From Qipengyuania vesicularis (GTDB lineage: Bacteria > Pseudomonadota > Alphaproteobacteria > Sphingomonadales > Sphingomonadaceae), in assembly GCF_019711415.1 (NCBI RefSeq), contig NZ_JAIGNJ010000003.1, positions 1 through 64,000 on the forward strand: a stretch of 64,000 nucleotides of DNA. Reading direction: 5' to 3'. Positions 16,749 to 24,734 of this stretch are shown piece after piece. Position 1 is the stretch's first letter; every line of letters starts with the position of its first letter. Position numbers and translations under genes: made by a program. Under the pieces are notes generated by a model that did no database searches, was not told where the DNA came from, and saw only the letters and a list, made by a program, of their open reading frames with translations.

Positions 16749-16874
16749 ATGTACGTTAAGACCGAAAATCCGATCCAGCTGAAGATGAAGCTGGCGCTTG
16801 CCTCTACAATCTGTGCGATGGCTACTATCAGCAGCGCTGTCGCAATGGTAGTGACGCAGGTCAATGTGGCGTGA
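16749..16874 (+). CDS. 41-residue hydrophobic peptide
   Basis: An unrecognised small gene. AAGGAG at 16736-16741 is a strong ribosome binding site and fits the ATG at 16749 (7-base spacer); an ATG at 16743 is too close to it. The product has a short charged N terminus (MYVKTENPIQLKMKL) and one hydrophobic segment of about 20 residues containing ATICAMATISSAVAMVV, ending QVNVA. It could be a single-pass membrane peptide or an exported peptide with cleavage after AVA. It lies just after the PLP decarboxylase, behind its own promoter-like element shared with the cysteine synthase fusion, so it is probably expressed as part of the same response. Confidence 0.6.
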   Translation: MYVKTENPIQLKMKLALASTICAMATISSAVAMVVTQVNVA

Positions 16875-17206
16875 TCGATCCCTTCAAACGAATAATCGCC
16901 GAACTTACTGCGAGGGGCAATCAACACGCAGAGCCAGACTACTGCGGGCAAAACGGTTGCTCTTCGCCTTTCCGCCAATACTTTTTCATCTTGGCTCTTG
17001 GCTAGCTCCAGCAAAATCTCAAAGTCCCGACAAAGATTTCATGCGATATGGGGCTTGAAGGTCTGCCAATCGTGCAAAATTGAGAGCAATGTCGGCTCGT
17101 GAGCAGGGTATGGGCCCTGGTCTCTTCGGACTCCAGATGCGGACCGTCCACAATCGGGTCGCTAGCGGAATGACGGGAATTGGCTAATTGAGAGCACTAG
17201 CTGACG
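16875..17206. other. Intergenic region at left margin of genomic island
   Basis: About 330 bases without a supported gene. It contains the dispersed motif AATCGGGTCGCTAGCGG (17152-17168). No copy of the tRNA-Thr 3' end was found here by eye, so the left attachment site of the island is not located. Base composition is mixed and lower in GC than the coding DNA on the left. Confidence 0.5.
17152..17168 (+). repeat. Dispersed intergenic motif AATCGGGTCGYTAGCGG, copy b
   Basis: AATCGGGTCGCTAGCGG differs at one base from 6041-6057. It lies just outside the first gene of the genomic island. Confidence 0.5.
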
Positions 17207-17818
17207 CTACCGGAGCATGCCAATCACCCGCATCATCTCAATTCCGCACTTCGCGTCAAGATATTGGAACTCGTCAAGATGCCGCTCAAAGGTTCTGTGA
17301 TGCATGCCCTTGGGCCGACTGACCCAGTTGCCCCAACCTTGCTCGCATCCAAGCTTTCTCTGCAACCGGAAAAGCGCTTCAAAAGGCCTGTCGCGTTCTG
17401 CGATGCGCTGCGAGTTGTAAGCCAGCCGCCACGCCTTCCGTGATGCGAAGCGATCACCCCCAGGAGGCATATAGAGTTTACCCACACGATGGCCCCTGTA
17501 GGGGCAGATCATCCACCATCGCTTTCCGCCGAAATTCTGGTCCGTTGCGGTAAGGTAGATCGTCTGTATGACGCTTTCTCGATCGTCACCGGAATCGCGA
17601 GTATAGCTCAACGCGAGGCGTTCATTCCCCTGCTCGCTAAACAGCGCACGGTAGCTAACGCTACCTGCAGGTTCGCCCCCGCAATTCCATCGCAGCGTCC
17701 CAGCCGATTCCATTCCCATCGCGGCCAGCCCGCTACGCATCATCCAAGCTAGATCGATCTTGCGCGACGCATCGGCAGTCGGCGACCCAGCGCACCTACC
17801 TGACCCTAGACCGCCCAT
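17207..17818 (-). CDS. Hypothetical protein of the type carried on genomic islands
   Basis: A 203-residue protein beginning MGGLGSGR. The central part has strand-rich segments with a Cys-containing WWMICPYRGHRVGKLYMPPGG motif and a following FASRKAWRLAYNSQR helix. The pattern looks like a small nucleic-acid- or metal-binding domain but no family is assigned with confidence. Proteins starting this way are often found next to integrases and restriction genes in proteobacterial islands (from memory of such loci). It is divergently oriented from the restriction-modification gene. The proposed ATG of that gene (17937) lies 118 bases away. Confidence 0.6.
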   Translation of the reverse strand: MGGLGSGRCAGSPTADASRKIDLAWMMRSGLAAMGMESAGTLRWNCGGEPAGSVSYRALFSEQGNERLALSYTRDSGDDRESVIQTIYLTATDQNFGGKRWWMICPYRGHRVGKLYMPPGGDRFASRKAWRLAYNSQRIAERDRPFEALFRLQRKLGCEQGWGNWVSRPKGMHHRTFERHLDEFQYLDAKCGIEMMRVIGMLR

Positions 17819-17936
17819 GTTGCTGTCTTACTACAGCACATCTGTGAAGTCCAGTAAACTGGTCGAGTTATCACCTACATATTCCTCTCAAGTCTTTTTT
17901 CTTGAACGCATTTCTTATGCGCGCCATGCATCTTGG

Positions 17937-20900
17937 ATGGGGGAGACGAACCAAACCGCGCTGGAAAAGCTGATTGACGAGTTCGAGGGTTCGGGCGGCT
18001 CCGAAATGGCCAATGCCCAGCTCTTTATGGAACGCCTGACCGGCGCGCTGGGCGTGGACCAGCCATCGCCCGCACAGGAAGACACGCGCCACAACGACTA
18101 TGTGTTCGAGCGGGGCGTCCTGTTCCGCCATCCCAACGGTTCGACCACCACGGGTCGCATCGATTGCTACAAGCGCGATTGCTTCATCTGGGAAGCCAAG
18201 CAGTCGGCCAAGCGCGCCAAGTCGCGCGAGACCGAACAGCTGGAACTGGTCGGTGTCGAGGCCCCGCAAAAGCTCGGCCACGCCAAGCGCGGCACGAAGA
18301 CTTGGGACAAAGTGATGATCGCGGCCAAGCAACAGGCCGAGGGCTATGCCCGCGCACTGCCCGACGACCATTCCTACCCGCCCTTCATCATGGTTGCCGA
18401 TGTCGGGAATGTGATCGAGGTCTATGCCGATTTCAGCGGGCAGGGACGCAACTACGCCCACTTCCCCGACCGCCAGAGCTATCAGCTGTCGATGGCCGAT
18501 TTGCTCGACCCGCGGGTTCAGGACCGCCTCCGCGCCATCTGGACCGACCCGCATTCTCTCGACCCCGCACGCATCAGCGCCGAAGTCACCGAGGACATCG
18601 CGCGGCGTCTTGCCAAGATCGCCAAGAGCCTAGAGCGGCGATACGATCCCAAGGACATCGCCGAGTTCCTGATGCGATGTCTCTTCACCATGTTCGCCGA
18701 GGACGTGGGTCTGATAGAGGAAACGGAAGAGGAAAAGCGCACCGGCATCGGCCCCTTCGAGGCCATGCTGGAACGTATGATCGATACGCCGGAGTATTTT
18801 CCGCCTGCTTTAGAAAGCCTCTGGACTGCAATGGACAAGGGCGATTGGTCGGGCGACATCAGCAGGCCGCTCAAACGCTTCAACGGCTCGCTGTTCAAGA
18901 CCCGCACCGCGCTGAAGCTTGAAGCCGACGATATCCGCGAGCTGTGGCTGGCGGCGAGGAAGGACTGGCACGAAGTCGAACCCGCCATTTTCGGCACACT
19001 GCTCGAACGCGCCCTAGCGGCGAAGGAGCGCGGCAAGCTGGGTGCTCATTTCACCCCGCGCGTCTATGTCGAGCGGCTGGTCGTGCCCACGATCATCGAG
19101 CCGCTGCGCGAGGATTGGGCAGAGGTCCAGCAGCTGGCCGAAGACTTGACACGCGCAGGCAAGCAGGAGGCCGCGCTGGAAGCTGTGCGCGCCTTCCATC
19201 ACCAGTTATGTACTACGCGCGTGCTGGACCCGGCCTGCGGCACGGGCAACTTCCTCTATGTCAGCCTCGAACTGATGAAGCGGCTGGAAGGCGAAGTGCT
19301 CGACGCGTTGGAGGCGTTGGGCGACGACGAGGCGCGGCTGCTGCTCGACGGTGAGACGGTCAACCCGCGCCAGTTCTACGGCCTGGAAATCAACCCGCGC
19401 GCCGTGCCGATTGCCGACCTCGTGCTGTGGATCGGCTTCCTCAAATGGCAGCTGCGCACGACCGAGGCGAAGCACCTGCCCGAACCGATCCTGCACGCCT
19501 ATGGCAATATCCGCCATCAGGACGCGCTGCTGGCCTATGACAGCATGGAAATGTTGCGCGACGAAGAAGGCAAGCCGCTCAGCCGCTGGGATGGCGAGAC
19601 AATGAAGCTGCATCCCATCACGGGCGAGGAAATCCCCGATACCGATGCGAAGATGGAGCTTTACGAATATGTGAACCCGTGCCGGGTCGATTGGCCGAAA
19701 GTGGAATTCATCGTCGGCAACCCTCCCTTCATCGGGGGCAAGGACATGCGCGCCGAGCTGGGCGATGGCTACGCTGAGGCCGCTTGGAAGGTACGCAAGG
19801 ATGTGCCCGGCGGCGCGGATTTCGTGATGCATTTTTGGGACGAGGCGGCGACGCGCCTGCTCGCCAAGCCGCCCAAGGGAGCCAAGGGCGAGAACCCGCT
19901 GCGCCGGTTTGGCTTCATCACCACCAATTCGATCACCCAGACCTTCAGTCGCCGCGTGGTGGAGCGGCACATGAACGCCAAGCTGCCGCTAAGCCTGGTC
20001 TACGCCATTCCCGACCACCCTTGGCTCAAGGCAAGCGACAAGGCGGCAGTGCGCATTGCGATGACCGTCGCGGTGCGCGGCGAGCGGCAGGGCAAGCTGG
20101 CGGAAGTGGTGCACGAGAGCGGGCTGAATACGGACACGCCCGAAGTGCGGCTGGAAGTGGATGAGGGGAAGATTACGAGCGGGCTTCGATTGGGCGCGGA
20201 CATGTCGAATGTGCAGGCCCTAATCGCGAACGAACAGCTTTCCAGTCCAGGGGTGAAGCTTCATGGTTCTGGATTTATAGTTTCTCCGAGGACTGCTTCT
20301 TCGCTTGGGGTGCATTCGAATGAAGGCTTGAATCAACATATACGGCCTTACAGGAATGGTCGTGATTTGGCGTCGAAACCTCGTGGGGTCATGGTGATTG
20401 ACCTTTTCGGTTTGAAGGCGGACGAGGTTCAGAGGCGTTTTCCCGCTACTTACCAGTATGTCGTTGAGCACGTGAAGCCGGAGCGCGACCAGAACAATCG
20501 CGCAACGTACCGTGATAACTGGTGGATTTTTGGCGAACCTCGATCGGACCTACGTCCCGCGCTTGATCGGCTTGAGCGATACATCGCCACGATCGAAACC
20601 GCGAAGCATCGCTTTTTCCAATTTCTCGATCAGTCGATACTACCAGACAACATGCTCGTTGCTGTCGCGTTGTCAGGTGCGAATGCAGTCGCAGTATTAT
20701 CGTCGCGTCTCCACATTTCATGGATGTTGGGCACAGGCGGCACGCTCGAAGACCGGCCTCGCTATAATAAGACGAAGTGTCTCGATCCCTTCCCATTCCC
20801 AGCTCTCACCGATGCGCATTCCGCCACACTCGAACAGCTCGGCGAACGGCTCGATGCCTTCCGCAAGGAGCGGCTGGCCGAGCACGACTTCCTCACCATG

Positions 20901-21530
20901 ACCGACATGTACAATGTGCTCGAACGCCTGCGCGAGCTCGAGCAGGGCGTTGGCGAGCCGTTCAGCCAGAAGGAGCGCGATATTCACGAGGCGGGGCTGA
21001 TCTCGGTGCTCAAGGAAATCCATGACGATATCGACCGCGAAGTCTTCGCCGCCTATGGCTGGGAAGACCTTGGCGCGCGGCTGGTCGGCCGCCCCGGCGC
21101 GACCACGCCCAGCCAGCACAAGTCCGAGGACCAGGAGGCCGCCGAGGAAGAATTGCTGACGCGGCTGGTGGCGCTCAACAAGGAACGCGCGGCGGAAGAA
21201 AAGCGCGGCCTCGTGCGTTGGCTGCGCCCCGAATACCAGAAACCGCGCCTCGCCCATAAGGTGAAGGGGCAGGACGATCTCGACATGGAACTGGTCGAAG
21301 CCGGCGTGGTCGAAGAACGCGCATGGCCTGCCGAAGAGCGCGAACAATTCGCCACCATGCGCGATGTGCTGGCCGAGGCCGAGGCGCCACTACCCGCCGA
21401 AGCGCTTTCCGCCCTGTTCAAAGGCCGCAACACGCCCAAGCGCAAGGCCCGCGTCGCCCGCGTGCTCGAAATCATGGTCGACATGGGCGGCGCGCGGCAC
21501 GGCGATGATGGGTACTTTCTACCCCGCTAG
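17937..21530 (+). CDS. Single-chain type IIG/IIL-like restriction-modification enzyme
   Basis: A protein of about 1197 residues combining nuclease and N6-adenine methyltransferase activities. Near the N terminus the sequence GRIDCYKRDCFIWEAK carries D76, E86 and K88 in the PD-(D/E)xK nuclease arrangement. The methyltransferase core has motif I LDPACGTGNF (about residue 430) and motif IV NPPF (about residue 594), the gamma-class adenine methylase pattern. A target recognition region follows (about 760-950), then a helical C-terminal part. Start ATG 17937 is preferred over in-frame starts upstream (17760, 17817) because family members begin close to the equivalent TNQTALEK segment; no clear ribosome binding site is visible. 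It probably defends against foreign DNA or stabilises the island. Confidence 0.82.
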   Translation: MGETNQTALEKLIDEFEGSGGSEMANAQLFMERLTGALGVDQPSPAQEDTRHNDYVFERGVLFRHPNGSTTTGRIDCYKRDCFIWEAKQSAKRAKSRETEQLELVGVEAPQKLGHAKRGTKTWDKVMIAAKQQAEGYARALPDDHSYPPFIMVADVGNVIEVYADFSGQGRNYAHFPDRQSYQLSMADLLDPRVQDRLRAIWTDPHSLDPARISAEVTEDIARRLAKIAKSLERRYDPKDIAEFLMRCLFTMFAEDVGLIEETEEEKRTGIGPFEAMLERMIDTPEYFPPALESLWTAMDKGDWSGDISRPLKRFNGSLFKTRTALKLEADDIRELWLAARKDWHEVEPAIFGTLLERALAAKERGKLGAHFTPRVYVERLVVPTIIEPLREDWAEVQQLAEDLTRAGKQEAALEAVRAFHHQLCTTRVLDPACGTGNFLYVSLELMKRLEGEVLDALEALGDDEARLLLDGETVNPRQFYGLEINPRAVPIADLVLWIGFLKWQLRTTEAKHLPEPILHAYGNIRHQDALLAYDSMEMLRDEEGKPLSRWDGETMKLHPITGEEIPDTDAKMELYEYVNPCRVDWPKVEFIVGNPPFIGGKDMRAELGDGYAEAAWKVRKDVPGGADFVMHFWDEAATRLLAKPPKGAKGENPLRRFGFITTNSITQTFSRRVVERHMNAKLPLSLVYAIPDHPWLKASDKAAVRIAMTVAVRGERQGKLAEVVHESGLNTDTPEVRLEVDEGKITSGLRLGADMSNVQALIANEQLSSPGVKLHGSGFIVSPRTASSLGVHSNEGLNQHIRPYRNGRDLASKPRGVMVIDLFGLKADEVQRRFPATYQYVVEHVKPERDQNNRATYRDNWWIFGEPRSDLRPALDRLERYIATIETAKHRFFQFLDQSILPDNMLVAVALSGANAVAVLSSRLHISWMLGTGGTLEDRPRYNKTKCLDPFPFPALTDAHSATLEQLGERLDAFRKERLAEHDFLTMTDMYNVLERLRELEQGVGEPFSQKERDIHEAGLISVLKEIHDDIDREVFAAYGWEDLGARLVGRPGATTPSQHKSEDQEAAEEELLTRLVALNKERAAEEKRGLVRWLRPEYQKPRLAHKVKGQDDLDMELVEAGVVEERAWPAEEREQFATMRDVLAEAEAPLPAEALSALFKGRNTPKRKARVARVLEIMVDMGGARHGDDGYFLPR

Positions 21531-21722
21531 CCGCCCAACTCAGATTTTCCGAAATCATCTGCAAGGTTTGTTCTCTTCGGCCACAGAGGAACAAAGAGAA
21601 ACAGGGGCTGCCGCGCATATTTCGGCCTATTTTATTCGGTTCGACAGGGTCGAATCTTGGACCTGAGCGTCGTGAACCTTGTTGCACTGGACGTGATGGA
21701 TTCTTGATGGGATTTGGTGCGC

Positions 21723-22343
21723 CTATAGCTCCGGTCTGCGTTGCCAAGCACCCGCCCTCTTCCCGACTACGCGGCTAGATTGCCCCCATGGCTTATGCCC
21801 CAAGCCAATCATTCCAAGCTGTTCCTCTAGGCGCTTTGGCGAGCACTTCATCATGTAGTGTAGCTTGCCGAGAAGAGCAGCCCTGTAGAGTTCGGGATTA
21901 GTCTCACTGGAATAGGCTGAGGCCAACCGCTGAGTATCTAACGTCTTTGAAACGTACGCGCCCTTCAGCACCGACTTGCACCATCGGAGCGGCATGGTGC
22001 GGAATAGTAGATCCAGCTCTGGCGGAACATGAAGCAAGGCATGTGCGTGCTGGCCGAACGTGTCACCGGTCTCCTGCACCCAAACCCAGGGCATCGGATG
22101 GCCATGCCAACGCATCCAATCACGGGCCATGCGGATAAACCCTCCGGTGGCTTTGGTTGCGTCTGGGCCTTCGAGCGCCGCCTTACCCCAGGCGAGGGTA
22201 ATAAAGCGGTTCAGGGGCAATCCAGCGAGCCATGCATCTTCGCTACGCTTCAGCAGCAACCGGCATTGGTGTTCACTTAACTGCCAGCTTATGCGGTCCG
22301 CTCGATTGCGCGCGCCGCCACGCTTCAAGTTCGCTGCAGGCAA
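21723..22343 (-). CDS. Possible HUH-type replication/relaxase-like protein of the island
   Basis: About 206 residues. The start is placed at TTG 22343, because AGGAGG (plus-strand 22351-22356) lies 7 bases upstream of it; the longer open frame to 22553 has no such signal. The sequence contains QHAHALLHVP, resembling the two-His HUH metal motif of rolling-circle Rep proteins. A later LHYMMKCSPK could supply the catalytic Tyr and Lys. Trp-rich flanks and overall size fit small Rep-like proteins in integrative elements. Identification is tentative. It lies between the restriction enzyme (convergent) and the AlpA-like gene (same strand), consistent with an element-borne replication or mobilisation role. 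Confidence 0.5.
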   Translation of the reverse strand: MPAANLKRGGARNRADRISWQLSEHQCRLLLKRSEDAWLAGLPLNRFITLAWGKAALEGPDATKATGGFIRMARDWMRWHGHPMPWVWVQETGDTFGQHAHALLHVPPELDLLFRTMPLRWCKSVLKGAYVSKTLDTQRLASAYSSETNPELYRAALLGKLHYMMKCSPKRLEEQLGMIGLGHKPWGQSSRVVGKRAGAWQRRPEL

Positions 22344-22675
22344 GGAAAACCCTCCTATAAAGGGCGGGATACAAGTCAGCCGAACAAGTCTTTGATTTCT
22401 AATTGAAATCGATATCCGACTTGCGACAATCAGGCACAATCCGCTGCAGGTTTCAAAGATACGACCAGAAACGCCGAGGTATGAAGCGTGCGCGGCTGGA
22501 CGGGGCGACCAGCCACTTAGCCAGCCGCCCCAATCGCGTAGACCGATACACATTTGGTGTGGACGGTCCGGGTTTCCTTTGGCATTGAAGCGGTATCCAA
22601 CTGGGAGCTACCACTGGATACGAGCGCTGATAAGGTCGGAAGCCTTATTGGCGCTCTTGCTTTTCTGCCGCCGGG

Positions 22676-22858
22676 TCAGTCGTTCGCTGCGTCAACGTTT
22701 AGCGACTGATACCATCGCTCTGCGTCTTCGCGACGGATGCGCGTTGCACGCCCGATATGAACGTGGGGAAGGTCTCCGCTGTCGCGCAAGCGATAGGCGG
22801 TTGATCGACTGACATTGTATTCATCGCAAAAATTCTTGATTGTCAGCAACGCTGCCAT
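22676..22858 (-). CDS. AlpA-family excisionase/HTH regulator
   Basis: A 60-residue DNA-binding protein of the AlpA/MerR-like excisionase family. The helix-turn-helix is TIKNFCDEYNVSRSTAYRL (about 6-24), followed by a wing (HVHIGRATRI) and a helix REDAERWYQSL. Such proteins control excision and integrase expression in P4-like elements. AGGATAGAGAAG upstream gives a ribosome binding site for the ATG at 22858. The integrase gene is about 190 bases upstream on the same strand. Confidence 0.85.
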   Translation of the reverse strand: MAALLTIKNFCDEYNVSRSTAYRLRDSGDLPHVHIGRATRIRREDAERWYQSLNVDAAND

Positions 22859-23048
22859 TCTTCTCTATCCTATGTGACGACCGTAGCGGTCAGACGGTGC
22901 ATCGCATCCTGAAGGCGACTGTTCCCAGCTTGTTCACGTTGCGTGCGCATTTATCTCTGCGCTCCAGCCCCTCTGGGAGCAAGCAATCACTTAAGAGATT
23001 CGGGCAAAAGCCTTGTGGATAGCGTGGATCGTTTTGCGCAATCCCGCC

Positions 23049-24284
23049 TCATACCGCCCTAGAGGGCTGTACCAACCGAAAGTTCACAATTTCTCCTCCC
23101 GCCTTCACCCGGTCCAGATAGTCGCTCCACCATTGCGCCATTGCGATCCTTTCCTCCCAGTGCTGGCCTCGTGCGTATGTGCCTCTAGTTTGATCGCTGT
23201 GGCCGTGAGCCAAGGCCCGTTCGATTGCATCCGGGTGCCACAGTCCACTTTCGTTCAGGAGAGTTGAAGCCGTTGAGCGTAGCCCGTGCGCAGTCACCAC
23301 ATCGCTTCCAAAGCCCATACGACGAAAAGCCGCGTTAAGGGCGTTCTCGCTCATTGGGCGAAGGTGCGAGCGTTGACCGATGAACATTAGCCCGAATCCG
23401 CCAGAATGCTGCTCAAGCTCACGCAGGTACTCTAGCGATTGATGGGACAGGGGGACCGCATGAGGGCGGCGCAACTTTGTGCGATCAGCCGGTATGGTCC
23501 AGTACTTTTCATCCCAGTCGATTTCTTCCCACCGTCCTTGCCGCAGTTCACCAGGTCGGAGGAACACGTGCGGGCTCAGCTGCATAGCCAGCTTGACGAT
23601 CGGCCCACCAGTGAAGCCATCGATTGCTCTCAAGAACTCACCGAGCAGCCTGGGTTCGATTATCGCTGCATGGTGTTTTACAATCGGTGTTGCCAAGGCA
23701 CCGGACAAGAGATGTGCCGGGTCCGATTTGCAGCGCGCAGTGGCAACCCCATGCCGGAATACGCGGCTTGCAAAATTTCTCGTACGCACAGCAGTTTCAC
23801 GATGGCCACGCTTCTCGATTTTCTTCAACGCCGCCAGCAGCTCGGCAGGCTCGATCTCAGCAATGGGCCGTTTTCCTATTGAAAGACTTAAGTGAGATAG
23901 AAACCAGCGCGCCTTTGCAATCGTCGACTCCGCCTTGTGATTTGCCTCAAGGCGGGTTGTGATGAAATCTTCGGCAACAGAATCGAAGGTGTTGCCCGCT
24001 CCTATACGCGCTTCGATCTTCGCCATCTTGCGCTCTTGAAGCGGATCGCGTCCTGTCCGAATTTTGATCCGGGCCTCGTCCCTTGCCTTTCGCGCATCCG
24101 CTAGGCTGACATCAGGGTAGCTGCCCAGCCCAATCCGCTTTTCTTGACCATCGATGCGGTACTTCAGAAACCAAAGTCTTGATCCGCTTGGACGAATTTC
24201 GAGATAGAGACCCTTCTCATCGCTCTTGCGGTAGGTCTTATCTCTTGGCGAAAAGTTCTTTATTGACAACGCCTTGAGCGTCAT
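23049..24284 (-). CDS. P4-type tyrosine integrase
   Basis: A 411-residue site-specific tyrosine recombinase with an N-terminal DUF4102-type arm-binding domain (about 1-90, GLYLEIRPSGSRLWFLKYR), a core-binding domain (about 100-190) and a catalytic domain. The catalytic Arg is in HVFLRPGELRQ, the HxxR in AHGLRSTAS, the third His in ALAHGHSD and the nucleophile Tyr in RGTYARG. Start ATG 24284 (MTLKALSIKNF) is preferred to an upstream ATG at 24359, because family members begin at this segment. It lies 166 bases from the 3' end of tRNA-Thr, the typical target of this integrase type, and marks the right end of the genomic island. Confidence 0.92.
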   Translation of the reverse strand: MTLKALSIKNFSPRDKTYRKSDEKGLYLEIRPSGSRLWFLKYRIDGQEKRIGLGSYPDVSLADARKARDEARIKIRTGRDPLQERKMAKIEARIGAGNTFDSVAEDFITTRLEANHKAESTIAKARWFLSHLSLSIGKRPIAEIEPAELLAALKKIEKRGHRETAVRTRNFASRVFRHGVATARCKSDPAHLLSGALATPIVKHHAAIIEPRLLGEFLRAIDGFTGGPIVKLAMQLSPHVFLRPGELRQGRWEEIDWDEKYWTIPADRTKLRRPHAVPLSHQSLEYLRELEQHSGGFGLMFIGQRSHLRPMSENALNAAFRRMGFGSDVVTAHGLRSTASTLLNESGLWHPDAIERALAHGHSDQTRGTYARGQHWEERIAMAQWWSDYLDRVKAGGEIVNFRLVQPSRAV

Positions 24285-24450
24285 CTGGGGGCACCTCGGT
24301 TCAAGATTGCGGCTGGTGCCCCCACAAGTGCCCCCAAGATACTTGAATTCTGGGGGCACTAGCAGACACGCACAGCGTCACGAAGAACCGGACTATCCAG
24401 CAAATATCCTTGCTTATCAATGCTTCTGGAGACGTAGAGAAATGGGTTGG

Positions 24451-24526
24451 TGGTGCCGCTTACGTGACTCGAACACGTGACCCCATCATTACGAATGATG
24501 TGCTCTACCAACTGAGCTAAAGCGGC
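24451..24526 (-). tRNA. tRNA-Thr (anticodon CGT)
   Basis: Reading the minus strand, a complete cloverleaf can be drawn: acceptor GCCGCTT/AAGCGGC, D arm GCTCAGTTGGTAGAGC, anticodon stem CATCA/TGATG with loop TTCGTAA (anticodon CGT), T arm ACGTG-TTCGAGT-CACGT and an encoded CCA end. It is 76 bases. It is the likely integration target of the adjacent integrase. Confidence 0.95.
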
Positions 24527-24546
24527 ACATTCCCAAGCAAGGGAAG

Positions 24547-24620
24547 TGGAGGCCCGAGCCGGAATCGAACCGGCGTGCAAGGATTTGCAGTCCTCTGCGT
24601 AACCACTCCGCCATCGGGCC
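24547..24620 (-). tRNA. tRNA-Cys (anticodon GCA)
   Basis: On the minus strand the acceptor GGCCCGA/TCGGGCC, D arm beginning GCGGAGTGG, anticodon loop CTGCAAA (anticodon GCA) and T arm GCCGG-TTCGAAT-CCGGC form a 74-base tRNA with encoded CCA. It lies 20 bases upstream of tRNA-Thr, so the two may be co-transcribed. Confidence 0.95.
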
Positions 24621-24734
24621 TCACCCGACCTTCGCAGGCGGGAAGCGGCCCACTAGCGATTCTCCCCAGGCTTTGCAATCGCCTTACGTAACGTCAGTCT
24701 GGACGAAGCGAAAATGCAAGGCGATGGTGGGGGC

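Larger units (their letters stand above)
17140..24453. mobile_element. Genomic island inserted at tRNA-Thr
   Basis: The segment holds a hypothetical island protein, a single-chain restriction-modification enzyme, a possible Rep protein, an AlpA-like excisionase and a P4-type integrase adjacent to the 3' end of tRNA-Thr. Gene content and the tRNA location indicate an integrative element. The right end is taken as the tRNA 3' end. The left end is approximate, because no direct repeat of the tRNA 3' end was found by eye. Confidence 0.65.

Noticed and set aside
16583..17014. 143-residue minus-strand frame with hydrophobic helices near the small peptide
   Set aside because: It covers the promoter element and small gene on the other strand and has no start signal; the membrane-like look comes from the reversed peptide region.
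22344..22553. N-terminal 70 residues of the possible Rep protein frame
   Set aside because: AGGAGG next to TTG 22343 marks the true start; the upstream part has no protein-like pattern.
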